Shown: in pieces, positions 42,195-54,505 of the stretch
How the letters are laid out: each line of letters begins with the position of its first letter
Numbering within the stretch: the first letter of the stretch is position 1
Assembly: GCA_945897515.1 (NCBI GenBank)
Contig: CAMDFO010000014.1
Coordinates: forward strand, 20,015-84,014
Length of the DNA stretch: 64,000 bases
Direction: 5' to 3'
DNA from: Rhodoplanes serenus
Lineage (GTDB): Bacteria > Pseudomonadota > Alphaproteobacteria > Rhizobiales > Xanthobacteraceae
The notes under the pieces: model-generated
What the model saw: only the letters and a program-made list of their open reading frames with translations
Databases searched by the model: none
Told to the model about the DNA's origin: nothing
Made by a program: the position numbers and the translations under genes

Positions 42195-43721
42195 TTATTC
42201 GTTGCCGCCGAGCGCGACCTTGCCGAGCTTGATGCCGAACAGCCGTTCCAGAAGCGCGCGCTGGATGCCGAATGTCATGATAATCAGAACCAGAATCCAG
42301 ATCGTGATGGCAATCGGACTGTTAACGAAGACCGAGACTTCTCCGAGGCTCATAAACAGACCCTCGCGCAGGTGCTTTTCGATCAGCGGCCCGAGCACCA
42401 TGCCGATCACCATCGGCGCGAGCTGGAACTCCAGTTTCCTCAGGACATAGCCGATGATGCCAACCAGCAGGAAGATGTAGACGTCGAAGATGCTGTTGCG
42501 AACGCTGTATGAACCGATCACGGCGAGAACCACGATCAGCGGCAGGAAGATATAGGCCGGGACCCGCAACATGCTGACCCAGACCCCGATCAGCGGGATG
42601 TTCAGGAACAGCAGCACCAGATTGCCGACATACATCGACACGATCACGCCCCAGAAGATTTCCGGATGATTCGGAATCAGCAACGGACCCGGCTGGATGC
42701 CGTGCACCATCAACGCGGCGAGCATCAGCGCCGTGATCGCATTGAACGGGATGCCGAGCGCGAGAAGCGGCACCATCGAGGAGGTCGCGGCGGCGTTGTT
42801 GGCGGTCTCCGGGCCCGCGACGCCTTCGATCGCGCCTTCGCCGATCTCGTGCCGGTGCTTTGAAACGGCCTTTTCCAGCCGGTAGGAGGCGAAGCTGGAA
42901 AGCGTCGCCGCCGGCCCGGGCAGCAGCCCGAATATGAACCCGATGATCGTGCCACGTCCGGCCGGCGCCCAGGAGCGCCGGAACTCGGTGCGCGTCGGCA
43001 TCATGTCGCGAAGCCCGACCTTCACCGGCCGGACTCGGCGATGCACGGTTTCGACCACGAGCATAATCTCCGCCAGGCCATACAGGCCGACCACCAGCGC
43101 CACCAGTTCGATGCCCTGGCTCAGATCGTTGAAGCCGAACGTAAAGCGGTTGTACCCGGTCACCGCTTCCTGGCCGACGGTGCTGAGCATGATGCCGATC
43201 GCCATCGGAAACAGCCCGGCGGCCAGCGTGCCGCCGGATATCCGCGAAAGGATCATCAGGCCGCCGGCGGTCAGCGCGAAGAACTCCGCCGGCCCGAACA
43301 GGATGCCGAACTGGCCCAGCGCGGGCGCGAACAGCATCACGCCGGCCACCGCGACCGTGCCACCGACGAACGAACCGAGTGCGACAATGGTCAGGACCGC
43401 CCCGGCGCGGCCCTTCTGTGTCAGCTTGTAGCCGTCGATGCAGGTCATTACCGAGGCGGACTCGCCCGGCATGTTGATGAGAATCGCCGTGGTCGAGCCG
43501 CCGTACATCGCTCCGTAAAAAATCCCGGCCATCATGATGATGCCCGCGGTCGGGCCGAGCGAGTAAGTGATCGGCAGGATCATGGCGATGCCCGCGACCG
43601 GACCGATTCCAGGCAGCACGCCGATCATCGTGCCGGCGAGCGCGCCCGCCAGCGCGGCAAGCAGGTTCTGATAGGTGAAAACGACCTGAAGCCCGTACAG
43701 GATGCCGTCGACTGTTGTCAT
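42195..43721 (-). CDS. tctA: Tripartite tricarboxylate transporter large permease TctA
   Basis: A 508-residue inner-membrane permease with many hydrophobic segments. Family signature: GVLPGIGPVAGIAMILPITY then GPTAGIIMMAGIFYGAMYGG and TTAILINMPGE. Length is normal for TctA. It is the only TctA in the window and works with TctB (13-base gap upstream) and TctC. As twelve Bug receptors are encoded here, it may also serve receptors other than its own TctC, which is inference. Confidence 0.96.
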   Translation of the reverse strand: MTTVDGILYGLQVVFTYQNLLAALAGALAGTMIGVLPGIGPVAGIAMILPITYSLGPTAGIIMMAGIFYGAMYGGSTTAILINMPGESASVMTCIDGYKLTQKGRAGAVLTIVALGSFVGGTVAVAGVMLFAPALGQFGILFGPAEFFALTAGGLMILSRISGGTLAAGLFPMAIGIMLSTVGQEAVTGYNRFTFGFNDLSQGIELVALVVGLYGLAEIMLVVETVHRRVRPVKVGLRDMMPTRTEFRRSWAPAGRGTIIGFIFGLLPGPAATLSSFASYRLEKAVSKHRHEIGEGAIEGVAGPETANNAAATSSMVPLLALGIPFNAITALMLAALMVHGIQPGPLLIPNHPEIFWGVIVSMYVGNLVLLFLNIPLIGVWVSMLRVPAYIFLPLIVVLAVIGSYSVRNSIFDVYIFLLVGIIGYVLRKLEFQLAPMVIGMVLGPLIEKHLREGLFMSLGEVSVFVNSPIAITIWILVLIIMTFGIQRALLERLFGIKLGKVALGGNE

Positions 43722-43734
43722 GGCGAGGCGCGGT

Positions 43735-44214
43735 TCATTGCCAGAAATCCCAGATGCCGCGCGGCATGGGCACTTTCAGAAAGGACACGAACGCCCCGTA
43801 AAGCGCGGCGCACATCGCGAGCGAATAGGCCAGGACCCGCGGCCAGGAGAGGTCCGAGAGGATGCGCATCAGCAGGATGCAGAACAGCGCGCTGCTGACG
43901 ATGTAACCGACAATGGGCATGGCGATGAGAAAGCCGAACAGCAGCGCAATCAGACCCAGCAGGCGCCGGAGATCGGAGCCCACTGGCATGGCGATCTGCT
44001 CGCGCCTGTCGAGCTGCCAGCCCTCCCATATCGTGACCAGGCTGGCGAGGGTCAGCAGGACACCGACCACGATCGGAAAAACGCCAGGACCGGGTTGGTC
44101 TAGCCGGCCCTGAGGCAACTGGAGCGAGAGCCCCAGATAGCACGCGGCGCAAACCACGCCGATGCCTCCCATCGCGAGGTAAGCTTTGCGTTTTTCCAGG
44201 GCTCCGACCGGCAC
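43735..44214 (-). CDS. tctB: Tripartite tricarboxylate transporter small subunit TctB
   Basis: A 159-residue protein with about four hydrophobic segments, including AMGGIGVVCAACYLGLSLQL near the N-terminus, VFPIVVGVLLTLASL, and the C-terminal LLGLIALLFGFLIAMPIVGY. PGPGVFPI is the TctB family mark. GTG start. It lies between TctC (14 bases) and TctA (13 bases), the standard TctC-B-A order. Confidence 0.93.
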   Translation of the reverse strand: MPVGALEKRKAYLAMGGIGVVCAACYLGLSLQLPQGRLDQPGPGVFPIVVGVLLTLASLVTIWEGWQLDRREQIAMPVGSDLRRLLGLIALLFGFLIAMPIVGYIVSSALFCILLMRILSDLSWPRVLAYSLAMCAALYGAFVSFLKVPMPRGIWDFWQ

Positions 44215-44228
44215 CGTCTCACCCGCGC

Positions 44229-45197
44229 CTAGCGCTGTTCGATGAACTTGAGCAGGTCGACGTAGGTCTTGCTGAACTGCAGGATGTCGGCCTTGGCCTC
44301 CTGGGAATCTTTCGGGTCAGCCACATACACGTGCGTCTTCGTGAACTTCAGAAATTCTTCGCTCTTCACGACTTGCAATGCGGCGCTCGACACTTTGTTC
44401 AGGACATTCGGCGGCATTCCCTTGGGTCCGACCACGTAGAACGCCGATCCGAGAGTCGCGTCGTAACTGTCACCCACGGGCGTCGCGTCGGGGAACGGCT
44501 CGTACTTGCCCTTGGTGAAGACCGCCAATGCCCTGAGCGTGCCGGCCCGCACATGCCCCAAATTGCCTGCTCCGGAGTTGGCCATGGCTTCGATCCGCCC
44601 GCCCAGCACCGCGATGGTTGCCTCGCCGCCGCCGCCACTGAAGGGGACGGTGACAATGCGCGTGCCGGACACCTTGTTGAACTGCTGGATTACCAGATCG
44701 GGAGCCGTTCGCAGGCCATTGACTCCGACCCGCATCTTGCCGGGATTCTTTTTGGCCTCGGCGAGGAACTCGTCGAAATTCTTCCAGCGTGCATCGGCGC
44801 GAACGACCAGGACGATCGGCTGCTCCGACAGCTTGACGATGGGCTGATAGTCGTCCGGCGTCTTGTATGCCAGGCCGCTGTTGATCAACGGCTGATAGGC
44901 CAGCGCGCCGATGTCCGACAATCCGATCGTGTAGCCGTCCGGCTTGGAGCGCACGATCACGCCGAGGCCAATCGTGCCAGATCCACCGGGCCGGTTCTCG
45001 ACGTTGACGTTCACGCGCAGGATTTTCTCAAGCTGCGATGCGAACTGCCGCGAAACCGGATCGGTCGCGCCGCCGGGATTGTAGGGCACCAGGAAGGTGA
45101 TGTCCCGGCTGGGGTATTCCTGCGCCGTTGCGACGCCGGCGCTCAAAGCAGCGCCAGCGATGATGATGGCCAGAGTGCTCTTTGCAAAGCTGTTCAC
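44229..45197 (-). CDS. tctC: Tripartite tricarboxylate transporter receptor TctC
   Basis: A 322-residue Bug receptor, the only one here encoded with its membrane subunits. Leader cut near ATA at residue 25, then EYPSRDITFLVPYNPGGATD. ENRPGGSGTIGLGVIVRSKPDG is family-typical, and its FSGGGGEATIAVLGGRIEA region differs from the other receptors. GTG start with a GGAAGGA site. The operon order aconitase-TctC-TctB-TctA-CoA-transferase makes a tricarboxylate the probable ligand. Confidence 0.94.
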   Translation of the reverse strand: MNSFAKSTLAIIIAGAALSAGVATAQEYPSRDITFLVPYNPGGATDPVSRQFASQLEKILRVNVNVENRPGGSGTIGLGVIVRSKPDGYTIGLSDIGALAYQPLINSGLAYKTPDDYQPIVKLSEQPIVLVVRADARWKNFDEFLAEAKKNPGKMRVGVNGLRTAPDLVIQQFNKVSGTRIVTVPFSGGGGEATIAVLGGRIEAMANSGAGNLGHVRAGTLRALAVFTKGKYEPFPDATPVGDSYDATLGSAFYVVGPKGMPPNVLNKVSSAALQVVKSEEFLKFTKTHVYVADPKDSQEAKADILQFSKTYVDLLKFIEQR

Positions 45198-45260
45198 GAG
45201 CTGTCCTTCCTGTTTCGTTTCGGGCGGAAACCGATACGGACGGTCCCACTATTGCACGTG

Positions 45261-47948
<2,688 letters not shown>

Positions 47949-48244
47949 CGCGACTCCCCGGACGACCGCCATAGCTGTTTATCATTGGCCGATCCCAGTG
48001 CGGGGAAAGCGGCATGTGAAGCGGTCGCTGATGCAGGCTCCGGCCGCGTATCGTGCGGCGAGCCCTCGGCGCCCGCCGCCGGCAGCGCTATGGTTCTGCC
48101 GGTCCACGGAACCTAAGCTGTTGGTGTAGCGCGGCTATGAAGGTGTGACGAACACAAAAAACTCATGCCGGAAATCAATATAGCTCATTTGCACCTTCCG
48201 GCTGAAACGCCTGAGAGTTCGGCCCGGACAAAAGGACGGTATCC
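47949..48244. promoter_or_regulatory. 296-bp divergent promoter region with AT-rich dyad
   Basis: The gap between the divergent aconitase and lyase transcripts. It holds no credible gene. An inverted repeat, GCCGGAA at 48167-48173 and TTCCGGC at 48196-48202, brackets a 22-base AT-rich stretch, the kind of spaced dyad often bound by LysR-type activators. A LysR gene is encoded at 49325. The dyad is about 43 bases upstream of the lyase start. Confidence 0.4.
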
Positions 48245-49204
48245 ATGAGCGATCTGCCGAAAGCCATCGAGATTTGCGAGAAGGGCCCGCGCGAGGGTCT
48301 TCAGATCGAGCCGGGTCCAATCCCGACGCAGAGCAAGATCGATTTGATCGACGCGCTTTCGGAGACCGGTGTCAGGCAGATCCAGGTGGCTTCCTTCGTC
48401 GATGTCCGGCGTGTGCCAGGGTGGGCCGACGCCGAGGCCGTGGTCGGCGGTTTTCGTCCGCGGGCCGGCGTGCGCTACAGCCCGCTGTGGCTGAACGAGA
48501 AGGGGCTCGAACGCGCGCTGCAGTTCAAGGACCGGCTCGCGTTTCGCGACGCCATCCTGATGTCGGCGTCGGAACCGTTCATGATCCGCAACCAGAATTC
48601 CGATACCGCCAAGAACGCGCAGCGGCAGCACAACCAGGTCGCGCTGCTGAAGGCCAACGGTATTCTGGCGGAGAGCGCCCTTATTCAGGCGGCGTTCGGG
48701 TGTAATTTCGCCGGCGACATATCGATCGCGCAACTGCTCGAAACCATCCGTCAGGCCTTTGACATCGCAAAGGAACACGACGTCGTTCTCAAGCGGGTGT
48801 CGCTGAACGACACGATGGCATGGGCTACGCCCGAGACGGTCAAGCAGGCGGTCGGTGCCGTGCGCGAGCGCTGGCCCGGCTTGAGGATCAATCTGCACTT
48901 CCACAACACCCGCGGTCTCGGCATCGCCAACGCCTACGCCGGGCTGGAATTGGGCGTCGACAGCTTCGACTCGTCGGTCGCCGGGCTCGGCGGATGCCCT
49001 TTTGCGGGACATAAAGGCGCGGCCGGCAACGTCTGCACTGAGGATCTGGTATTTCTCTGCGACGAACTCGGCATTGAGACTGGGATCGACCTCGAAAAGC
49101 TGGTCGAGGCCGCCAGACTGGCGGAAATCATCGTCGGCCATCCACTGCCGGGATCGGTCATGCGCGGAGGCTCGCTGCGGCGCCTTCGGCAGCAGGTCCA
49201 ATAG
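48245..49204 (+). CDS. Hydroxymethylglutaryl-CoA lyase-like enzyme
   Basis: A 319-residue TIM-barrel C-C lyase of the HMG-CoA lyase family. Seen: EICEKGPREGLQ (catalytic Arg; the usual DGxRDG is EKGPREG), LKRVSLNDTMAWATP, metal-binding HFHNTRGLGIAN and GLGGCPFAGHKGAAGN with the active-site Cys. AAGGA ribosome site. Cleaves a 3-hydroxy-3-carboxyl-type acyl-CoA. In this locus it would follow the CoA-transferase, so the true substrate could be a tricarboxylate-derived CoA ester rather than HMG-CoA. It faces the aconitase operon. Confidence 0.9.
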   Translation: MSDLPKAIEICEKGPREGLQIEPGPIPTQSKIDLIDALSETGVRQIQVASFVDVRRVPGWADAEAVVGGFRPRAGVRYSPLWLNEKGLERALQFKDRLAFRDAILMSASEPFMIRNQNSDTAKNAQRQHNQVALLKANGILAESALIQAAFGCNFAGDISIAQLLETIRQAFDIAKEHDVVLKRVSLNDTMAWATPETVKQAVGAVRERWPGLRINLHFHNTRGLGIANAYAGLELGVDSFDSSVAGLGGCPFAGHKGAAGNVCTEDLVFLCDELGIETGIDLEKLVEAARLAEIIVGHPLPGSVMRGGSLRRLRQQVQ

Positions 49205-49324
49205 CCGCAATCGGGCTTGCTGGAAGGGCCGAGATTTCGATGGCAGCGGAACCGGGCCGGCTGGTAACTTGGGTGCCTAAGCCGGTTCATTTCCTACGAA
49301 AACCGGCGCAGAGCAGCTTTGCCC

Positions 49325-50227
49325 ATGGTCAGCCGGCTTCCATCACTCATCGCCCTGCGGGCGTTCGAAGCCGTGTCCCGCCACTTGAGCTTCACGAGAG
49401 CGGCCGTGGAGCTCAATCTGACCCAGACGGCTGTCAGCCACCAGATCAGGAGCCTGGAGGATCATCTGGGCGTCAAGCTGTTCATCCGGAACCGGAATTC
49501 GATTCAACTGACCGAGGCAGCAGTCGAATATTACCAGTCGATTCAAGGCTCGCTCGCCGAGATCGCGAGCGCGACCGAGCGGGCCAAGCGCTTCGACCGG
49601 GAGAGCACCCTGACGATTGCCAGTTCCCAGGCCTTTGCGATGAAGGTCCTGTTCCCGAGGCTCGACGAGTTCAGGCGCCTGTACCCCGACATCACCATCC
49701 AGACCAAGGCCGTGCTGTCCTACGAAGGTCTTACCCGGCATGAGTATGATGCCGCGATCCGCTATGGCACCGGCAACACTTGGCCCGGCTGGCAGAGTGA
49801 ACGATTGACGACGGAAGAGTCGTTTCCGGTTTGCAGCCCGCAGCTGCTGAAGGTGCACAGGCTTAAACGTCCCGAAGACTTGGCCTTCCATGACGCGATC
49901 CGCAGTTCGTCGCCGGTTTTGCGGGACGAATGGCCGGCATGGCTCACGCTGGCCAAGATCCCCAATCTGAACTTCAAGAACGAGATCGTGTGCGACCTGA
50001 TCTTTTTCTCGATCCAGGCGGCCCTGGATGGCCTTGGTGTTGCCATGGGCCGCCGCGTTCTGGTCGCGCTCGATATCGCCTCCGGCCGTCTGGTCGAGCC
50101 CTTCAAGCTGCGGCTGGCCACCAGCTCGGGCTTCTTTCTGCTGTCGTCGCCCGAGAAGGCGAAATTGCGCAAGGTCGAGCTGTTCCGGAACTGGCTTGTC
50201 GCGTCGCTGAAGGACGCCAGGGACTGA
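49325..50227 (+). CDS. LysR-family transcriptional regulator (GcvA-like)
   Basis: A 300-residue regulator. The N-terminal helix-turn-helix RAFEAVSRHLSFTRAAVELN then LTQTAVSHQIRSLEDHLGVK, and the linker FIRNRNSIQLTEAA, match the GcvA subgroup. The C-terminal effector domain has LTIASSQAFAMKVLFPRL. ATG at 49325 is preferred; TTG at 49319 is possible. It sits inside the tricarboxylate locus between the lyase and the flavoprotein, so it is the probable activator of both divergent transcripts, responding to the substrate or an intermediate. Confidence 0.92.
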   Translation: MVSRLPSLIALRAFEAVSRHLSFTRAAVELNLTQTAVSHQIRSLEDHLGVKLFIRNRNSIQLTEAAVEYYQSIQGSLAEIASATERAKRFDRESTLTIASSQAFAMKVLFPRLDEFRRLYPDITIQTKAVLSYEGLTRHEYDAAIRYGTGNTWPGWQSERLTTEESFPVCSPQLLKVHRLKRPEDLAFHDAIRSSSPVLRDEWPAWLTLAKIPNLNFKNEIVCDLIFFSIQAALDGLGVAMGRRVLVALDIASGRLVEPFKLRLATSSGFFLLSSPEKAKLRKVELFRNWLVASLKDARD

Positions 50228-50381
50228 GCATTGTTGACCTTGGATCATGGCCGGCATGCCGCGGCGAGGGCGTTGATCATCCCCCATGACCTTCTTTCAT
50301 GCGCCCTATGACAACATCTCGTTTGCCACCCGGGCTGTTTCCTAATCCCTTGGCCGGCGATCAAATTGGGAGCCGTAAGCC

Positions 50382-51896
50382 ATGGACTCGACCGGCGGGA
50401 AGCAGAAATTCGACATCATCGTCGTCGGCGGCGGCAGCGCGGCGCTCGAGACGGTGGTGGCGGCCTGTCAGCACGGCGCCAAGCGCGTGCTGATGATTGA
50501 AAAGGCCCCGAAGCTCGAATCCGGCGGAAACGCCCGTTATTCAAGCACCGGATTCCGGTTTGCGTATTCCGGCAAGGAGGAAATCAAGAAGCTCGTGCCG
50601 GACATGGATGCGGTGACCTACGACCGGATTTCCGTGCCGGCCTATACGGTGCAGGACTTCATCGACGACATGAATCGCGTGACCGAAAACCTGATCGATC
50701 AGGATATCGCGCGCGTCATCGCCGAGGACTCCAACGAAGCCATCCACTGGACCAAAAAAATGGGCATCCCGTGGAAGCTTCACATGCATGTCGTCGTGGA
50801 CAACAAGATCCACTTCGAGCCCGGCGTCATCATTCATCCGGTTGGCGGCGGCCTTGGCCAGCTCAAGATCTGGCGGGAGCTTGCGACCACGCTGGGCGTC
50901 GAGATCCGTTACGACTCCGCGGTGACCGGCCTGATCGGAAATGCTGCGAAGGTCGAAGGCGTGAAAGTGACCACCGCCGACGGCAGCTACGACGCCTACG
51001 CCGATGCCGTGATCCTTTGCGCCGGCGGTTTCCAGGCCAACCAGGAAATGCGCGCCCGTTACCTCGATGGCAACACCGACATCATGAAGGTGCGCGGCAC
51101 GCGGCATGACACCGGCGAAGTGCTGCGCGCGGCGCTGGACCTAGGCGCGCGCTCCAGCGGTCACTGGCGGGGCGCACATCAGGCGCCGCTCGACGCCGGA
51201 TCGCCGCGGTTCGAGGTGCCGGTCGGCAACGACGGCATGGGGAGCTGGACCAAGCGCTATTCCTATCCGCTCGGCATTACGGTCGACAAATTCGGCCAGC
51301 GCTTCTTCGATGAAGGCGAGGCGCAGTTCTCGTTTACCTATGCCAAGACCGGCGCGAAGATACTGGAACAGGCCGGCGGCCTTGCCTTTCAGATTTTTGA
51401 TCGGACCACGTCGGCGCACATTCACAAGCACGATTCGCATCATCTGGAGACGATGTTCGAGGCGGACACTTTGCCGGAGCTTGCCAAGAAGATCGGGATC
51501 AACGCGGATGTGTTCGTGCGGACGGTCGAGGAATTCAACGCCGCCGTCAGCGACGACCGGCCGTTCGATCCGAGCATCTCCGATGGCCGCCACACCGTCG
51601 GGATTCATCCCGCCAAAACCAACTGGGCGAACCGGGTCGAAACGCCTCCGTATCGGGCCTATCCGGTGACGGGCGGGATCGCTTTTACCTTCGGCGGCGT
51701 CGAGGTCACCACCGAAGGACAGGTGGTGAATATCTCCGGCAATCCCATGCAGGGACTCTATGCCGTCGGCGATATCGCGGGAATTTTCTATCATAACTAT
51801 CCGTCCTGCTCCGGTCAGACGCGCAACGCGGTGTTTGCGCTGCGAACGACGCGGCATGCGCTCGGACGCAACACGGCGGTGGCGCGGGCCTCCTAA
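50382..51896 (+). CDS. FAD-dependent dehydrogenase, tricarballylate dehydrogenase (TcuA)-like
   Basis: A 504-residue fumarate-reductase-type flavoprotein. N-terminal FDIIVVGGGSAALETVVAA and VLMIEKAPKLESGGNARYSS bind FAD. The C-terminal PVTGGIAFTFGGVEVTTEGQ and GLYAVGDIAGIFYHNYPSC match the TcuA-like subgroup, which oxidises tricarballylate to cis-aconitate. GGGAG ribosome site. With a tricarboxylate transporter and an aconitase-like enzyme in the same locus, a C-C dehydrogenation of a saturated tricarboxylate is a coherent role. It is distinct from the flavoprotein at 16548. Confidence 0.86.
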   Translation: MDSTGGKQKFDIIVVGGGSAALETVVAACQHGAKRVLMIEKAPKLESGGNARYSSTGFRFAYSGKEEIKKLVPDMDAVTYDRISVPAYTVQDFIDDMNRVTENLIDQDIARVIAEDSNEAIHWTKKMGIPWKLHMHVVVDNKIHFEPGVIIHPVGGGLGQLKIWRELATTLGVEIRYDSAVTGLIGNAAKVEGVKVTTADGSYDAYADAVILCAGGFQANQEMRARYLDGNTDIMKVRGTRHDTGEVLRAALDLGARSSGHWRGAHQAPLDAGSPRFEVPVGNDGMGSWTKRYSYPLGITVDKFGQRFFDEGEAQFSFTYAKTGAKILEQAGGLAFQIFDRTTSAHIHKHDSHHLETMFEADTLPELAKKIGINADVFVRTVEEFNAAVSDDRPFDPSISDGRHTVGIHPAKTNWANRVETPPYRAYPVTGGIAFTFGGVEVTTEGQVVNISGNPMQGLYAVGDIAGIFYHNYPSCSGQTRNAVFALRTTRHALGRNTAVARAS

Positions 51897-51944
51897 CCGG
51901 TCCTGCGGTTCGACGATCGGGCGGTCGCCCGGGGAGATGTTGTG

Positions 51945-53330
51945 ATGTCGGGGCGTGGCGGCAGGAGCTTGTACGGCGCCGAGGGCGGCGATTTCAGCAT
52001 CGCCCTGGTCGGCGATGTCATGCTCAACCGGCGGATCAGCCTGCACGACGAGCCGCGCTTCCTAGAGTTGCGCAACATTCTCCAAAGCGCCGATGCGGCG
52101 TTCGCCAATCTCGAAACGACCGTCCGCACCGAGGACGAGGGAACGCCGACGCTGTCGTATGCCACCTATACGACGATGCCGCCGGCTATGCTGGACGAGT
52201 TGAAATGGCTCGGCATCAACCTGCTGTCCGCCGCCAACAACCATGCCTACGATTTCAACGAAGGCGGTGTGCTTGCAACGATCGGACATCTTGAAAAAGC
52301 CGGTCTTGCCTATGCGGGCCTCGGCCGCAATCTGACCAAAGCCCGCGCGCCGGGATACTACGACACGCGAAACGGCCGCGTTGCCCTGGTTGCCGCGACC
52401 ACGACCTTCTATCCTTGGAGCCGCGCCGGCGAAGCGCGCCCGGATATGCAGGGCAGGGCCGGCATCAATCCGCTCGGTTTCAAGCTGACCTATCAGGTCC
52501 CACCGCAGATGCTCGATTCGCTGCGCGGCATTTCGGAGGTTCTTGGCTTTGCCAAGGAGTCCGAGCGCAAGCGCAAGCATTTCTACAGCGACAAGGAGGC
52601 GGGCGGCGGCAGGAGTGAAGAGGTCCATCTGCTCGGAGCAACATTCGTTGCCGGCGAAGCGCCGTCGTTTACCGGGCACGCGGATGCGGCCGATCTATCG
52701 GGCAACTTGAAATGGATCAGGGAAGCGCGCCGTCAGGCCGACTGGGTGGTCGCGAGCATTCATTCGCACGACTTTGCGTTTTCGAGCACGTCGACGGCAC
52801 ACCGCCAGTCCGAGATGACCGATCCCATCGAGTGCGTGCGCGAGTTCGCCTGCAAGGCGATCGACGAGGGCGCCGACATTGTGGTGGGGCATGGCTCCCA
52901 CACCGTGCTGGGCGTCGAGATATACAAGGGCCGCCCGATCCTCTATGGGGTCGGCAATTTTTTCTTCCAAAACGAGACCATTACCGCGTTCCCGGCAGAC
53001 TCCTACGAGCGGTTCGAACTCTCGGGCGAAGCGACGCCGGCGGATTTCCTCGACGCTCGCACGGATCGCGATCGCAAGGGCCACCCGAGCGACCCCGCAT
53101 TCTGGGAGGGCGTGGCGGCGGTGTGCGATTTCCGCGAGCGCCGTCTGAGCCGGATCGTCTTGCATCCGGTCGACTCGGGGTTCGGATATCCGCGCGCGCA
53201 ACGCGGCAGGCCTATGCTCGCGAGCGGAGACCTCGCCAAGAGCATCGTCCAGCGAATAGCCACGCTGTCGAAGCCGTTCGGGACGGTTGTCAAACTGGAA
53301 GGCGATACCGGGGTGATCGATATCCCCTGA
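51945..53330 (+). CDS. CapA-family (PgsA-like) metallophosphatase-fold protein
   Basis: A 461-residue CapA/PGA-synthesis-protein family member. Seen: IALVGDVMLNRRI, FANLETTVRTEDEG, SAANNHAYDFNEGG, SIHSHDFAFSS and GHGSHTVLGVEIYKGRPILY with the metal-binding His/Asp/Asn set of the calcineurin-like fold. There is no leader or membrane anchor, unlike capsule CapA, so a cytoplasmic hydrolase role is more likely. GGGGAG site; ATG at 51945 chosen over the preceding GTG. It follows the flavoprotein by 48 bases and precedes a Bug receptor, so it probably belongs to the catabolic unit. Confidence 0.85.
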   Translation: MSGRGGRSLYGAEGGDFSIALVGDVMLNRRISLHDEPRFLELRNILQSADAAFANLETTVRTEDEGTPTLSYATYTTMPPAMLDELKWLGINLLSAANNHAYDFNEGGVLATIGHLEKAGLAYAGLGRNLTKARAPGYYDTRNGRVALVAATTTFYPWSRAGEARPDMQGRAGINPLGFKLTYQVPPQMLDSLRGISEVLGFAKESERKRKHFYSDKEAGGGRSEEVHLLGATFVAGEAPSFTGHADAADLSGNLKWIREARRQADWVVASIHSHDFAFSSTSTAHRQSEMTDPIECVREFACKAIDEGADIVVGHGSHTVLGVEIYKGRPILYGVGNFFFQNETITAFPADSYERFELSGEATPADFLDARTDRDRKGHPSDPAFWEGVAAVCDFRERRLSRIVLHPVDSGFGYPRAQRGRPMLASGDLAKSIVQRIATLSKPFGTVVKLEGDTGVIDIP

Positions 53331-53530
53331 TGCACATAGGTGCGTCGCTTTCGGCAACGGTGACGCCATGCGGCATTAGAGTTTTTCATGACGAGCATGA
53401 CGAGATGTCGCTTGCCCGGCTCGCGGTGCCCCTGTCACCATCGACGCCAATGTTGCCCGTCGCTCCGCGCCAAAACCTGCCGGCGTGCAGGAGAACAAAA
53501 TCGAGCGACCGCAGCCAGGGAGAATGCCAA

Positions 53531-54505
53531 ATGCAAAGCCGCCGCCGTAACCTGGCATGGACAATGGTGCTTGCCCTGTTGGCCGGGCTCGTTTCAGGCT
53601 CCGCACTTGCGCAGTCGAACTATCCGAACAGGTCGGTCAGGATCATGGTGCCGACCGGACCGGGCGGCGCCACCGACATCACCGCGCGCAGCGTTGCGGA
53701 AGCGCTCACAGGGCTTCTCGGCCAGCCGTTCATCGTCGAGAACCGGCCCGGCGCCCAGGGCCGCGTCGCGGCAAGCCACTTCGTTCAGCAGCCGAACGAC
53801 GGATACACGCTGCTGCTGATGGCGAGCAGCCAATCCGTTCTTCCGGCGCTTTATGAGCTGCCTTACGACACGCTGCGGGACTTTACGCCGATTGCGCTGT
53901 TATCGACGGCGCCGACCCTGCTGCTGGTCAACAGCAAACTCCCGGTGACGTCGCTGAAAGAACTGATCGCCTATGCCAAGGAGCGGCCGAACGAGATCAC
54001 CTTCGGTTATCAGGGCGGCCCACCCCAACTCGCCGGAGCAGGTTTCGGCAAGATGGCGGGCATCAACGCCGTCGGCGTGCCGTTCAACGCTTCCGCGCAA
54101 GCCTTGACGGAACTGATCGCCGGACGCCTCACCTATCTGATCACCACCGCCGACGTTGCGAAGGCCCAGGTCCAAGGCGGCACGCTGCGTGCGCTGGCCG
54201 CAGTGGGAAAAAACCGGGCGGCCGCTTTTCCGGAGATCCCGAGTCTCTATGAACTGGGTTTCGAGCTGGATGGCAGCGGCTGGTTCGGACTCGTCGGGCC
54301 GCGAAACCTGCCGCAACCGATCGTCGACAAGCTCTACACGACGCTGAAGGAAAACTATGTCGGCAAGGCGCCTCAAAAGGCGCTGATTGCGGCGGGCCTG
54401 GAGCCGGCCAGCGACGATCCTTCACAGTTCAAGGCGCGTATTGCCGAGGCGGTTTCCCGCTGGCAGGAGATCGCGGCCGGACTTGGAATACAAAAATTGA
54501 AGTGA
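53531..54505 (+). CDS. Bug/TctC-family binding protein
   Basis: A 324-residue receptor. Leader MQSRRRNLAWTMVLALLAGL, cut near ALA at residue 27, then NYPNRSVRIMVPTGPGGATD. The region GYQGGPPQLAGAGFGKMAGI replaces the common AHLSGELF, so its pocket differs from TctC at 44229. ATG with an AGGGAGAA site; the long in-frame upstream extension overlaps the CapA gene in another frame and is not real. The 200-base gap after CapA holds no gene. It is the last gene of the tricarboxylate locus and may provide a second ligand specificity for the same permease. Confidence 0.92.
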   Translation: MQSRRRNLAWTMVLALLAGLVSGSALAQSNYPNRSVRIMVPTGPGGATDITARSVAEALTGLLGQPFIVENRPGAQGRVAASHFVQQPNDGYTLLLMASSQSVLPALYELPYDTLRDFTPIALLSTAPTLLLVNSKLPVTSLKELIAYAKERPNEITFGYQGGPPQLAGAGFGKMAGINAVGVPFNASAQALTELIAGRLTYLITTADVAKAQVQGGTLRALAAVGKNRAAAFPEIPSLYELGFELDGSGWFGLVGPRNLPQPIVDKLYTTLKENYVGKAPQKALIAAGLEPASDDPSQFKARIAEAVSRWQEIAAGLGIQKLK

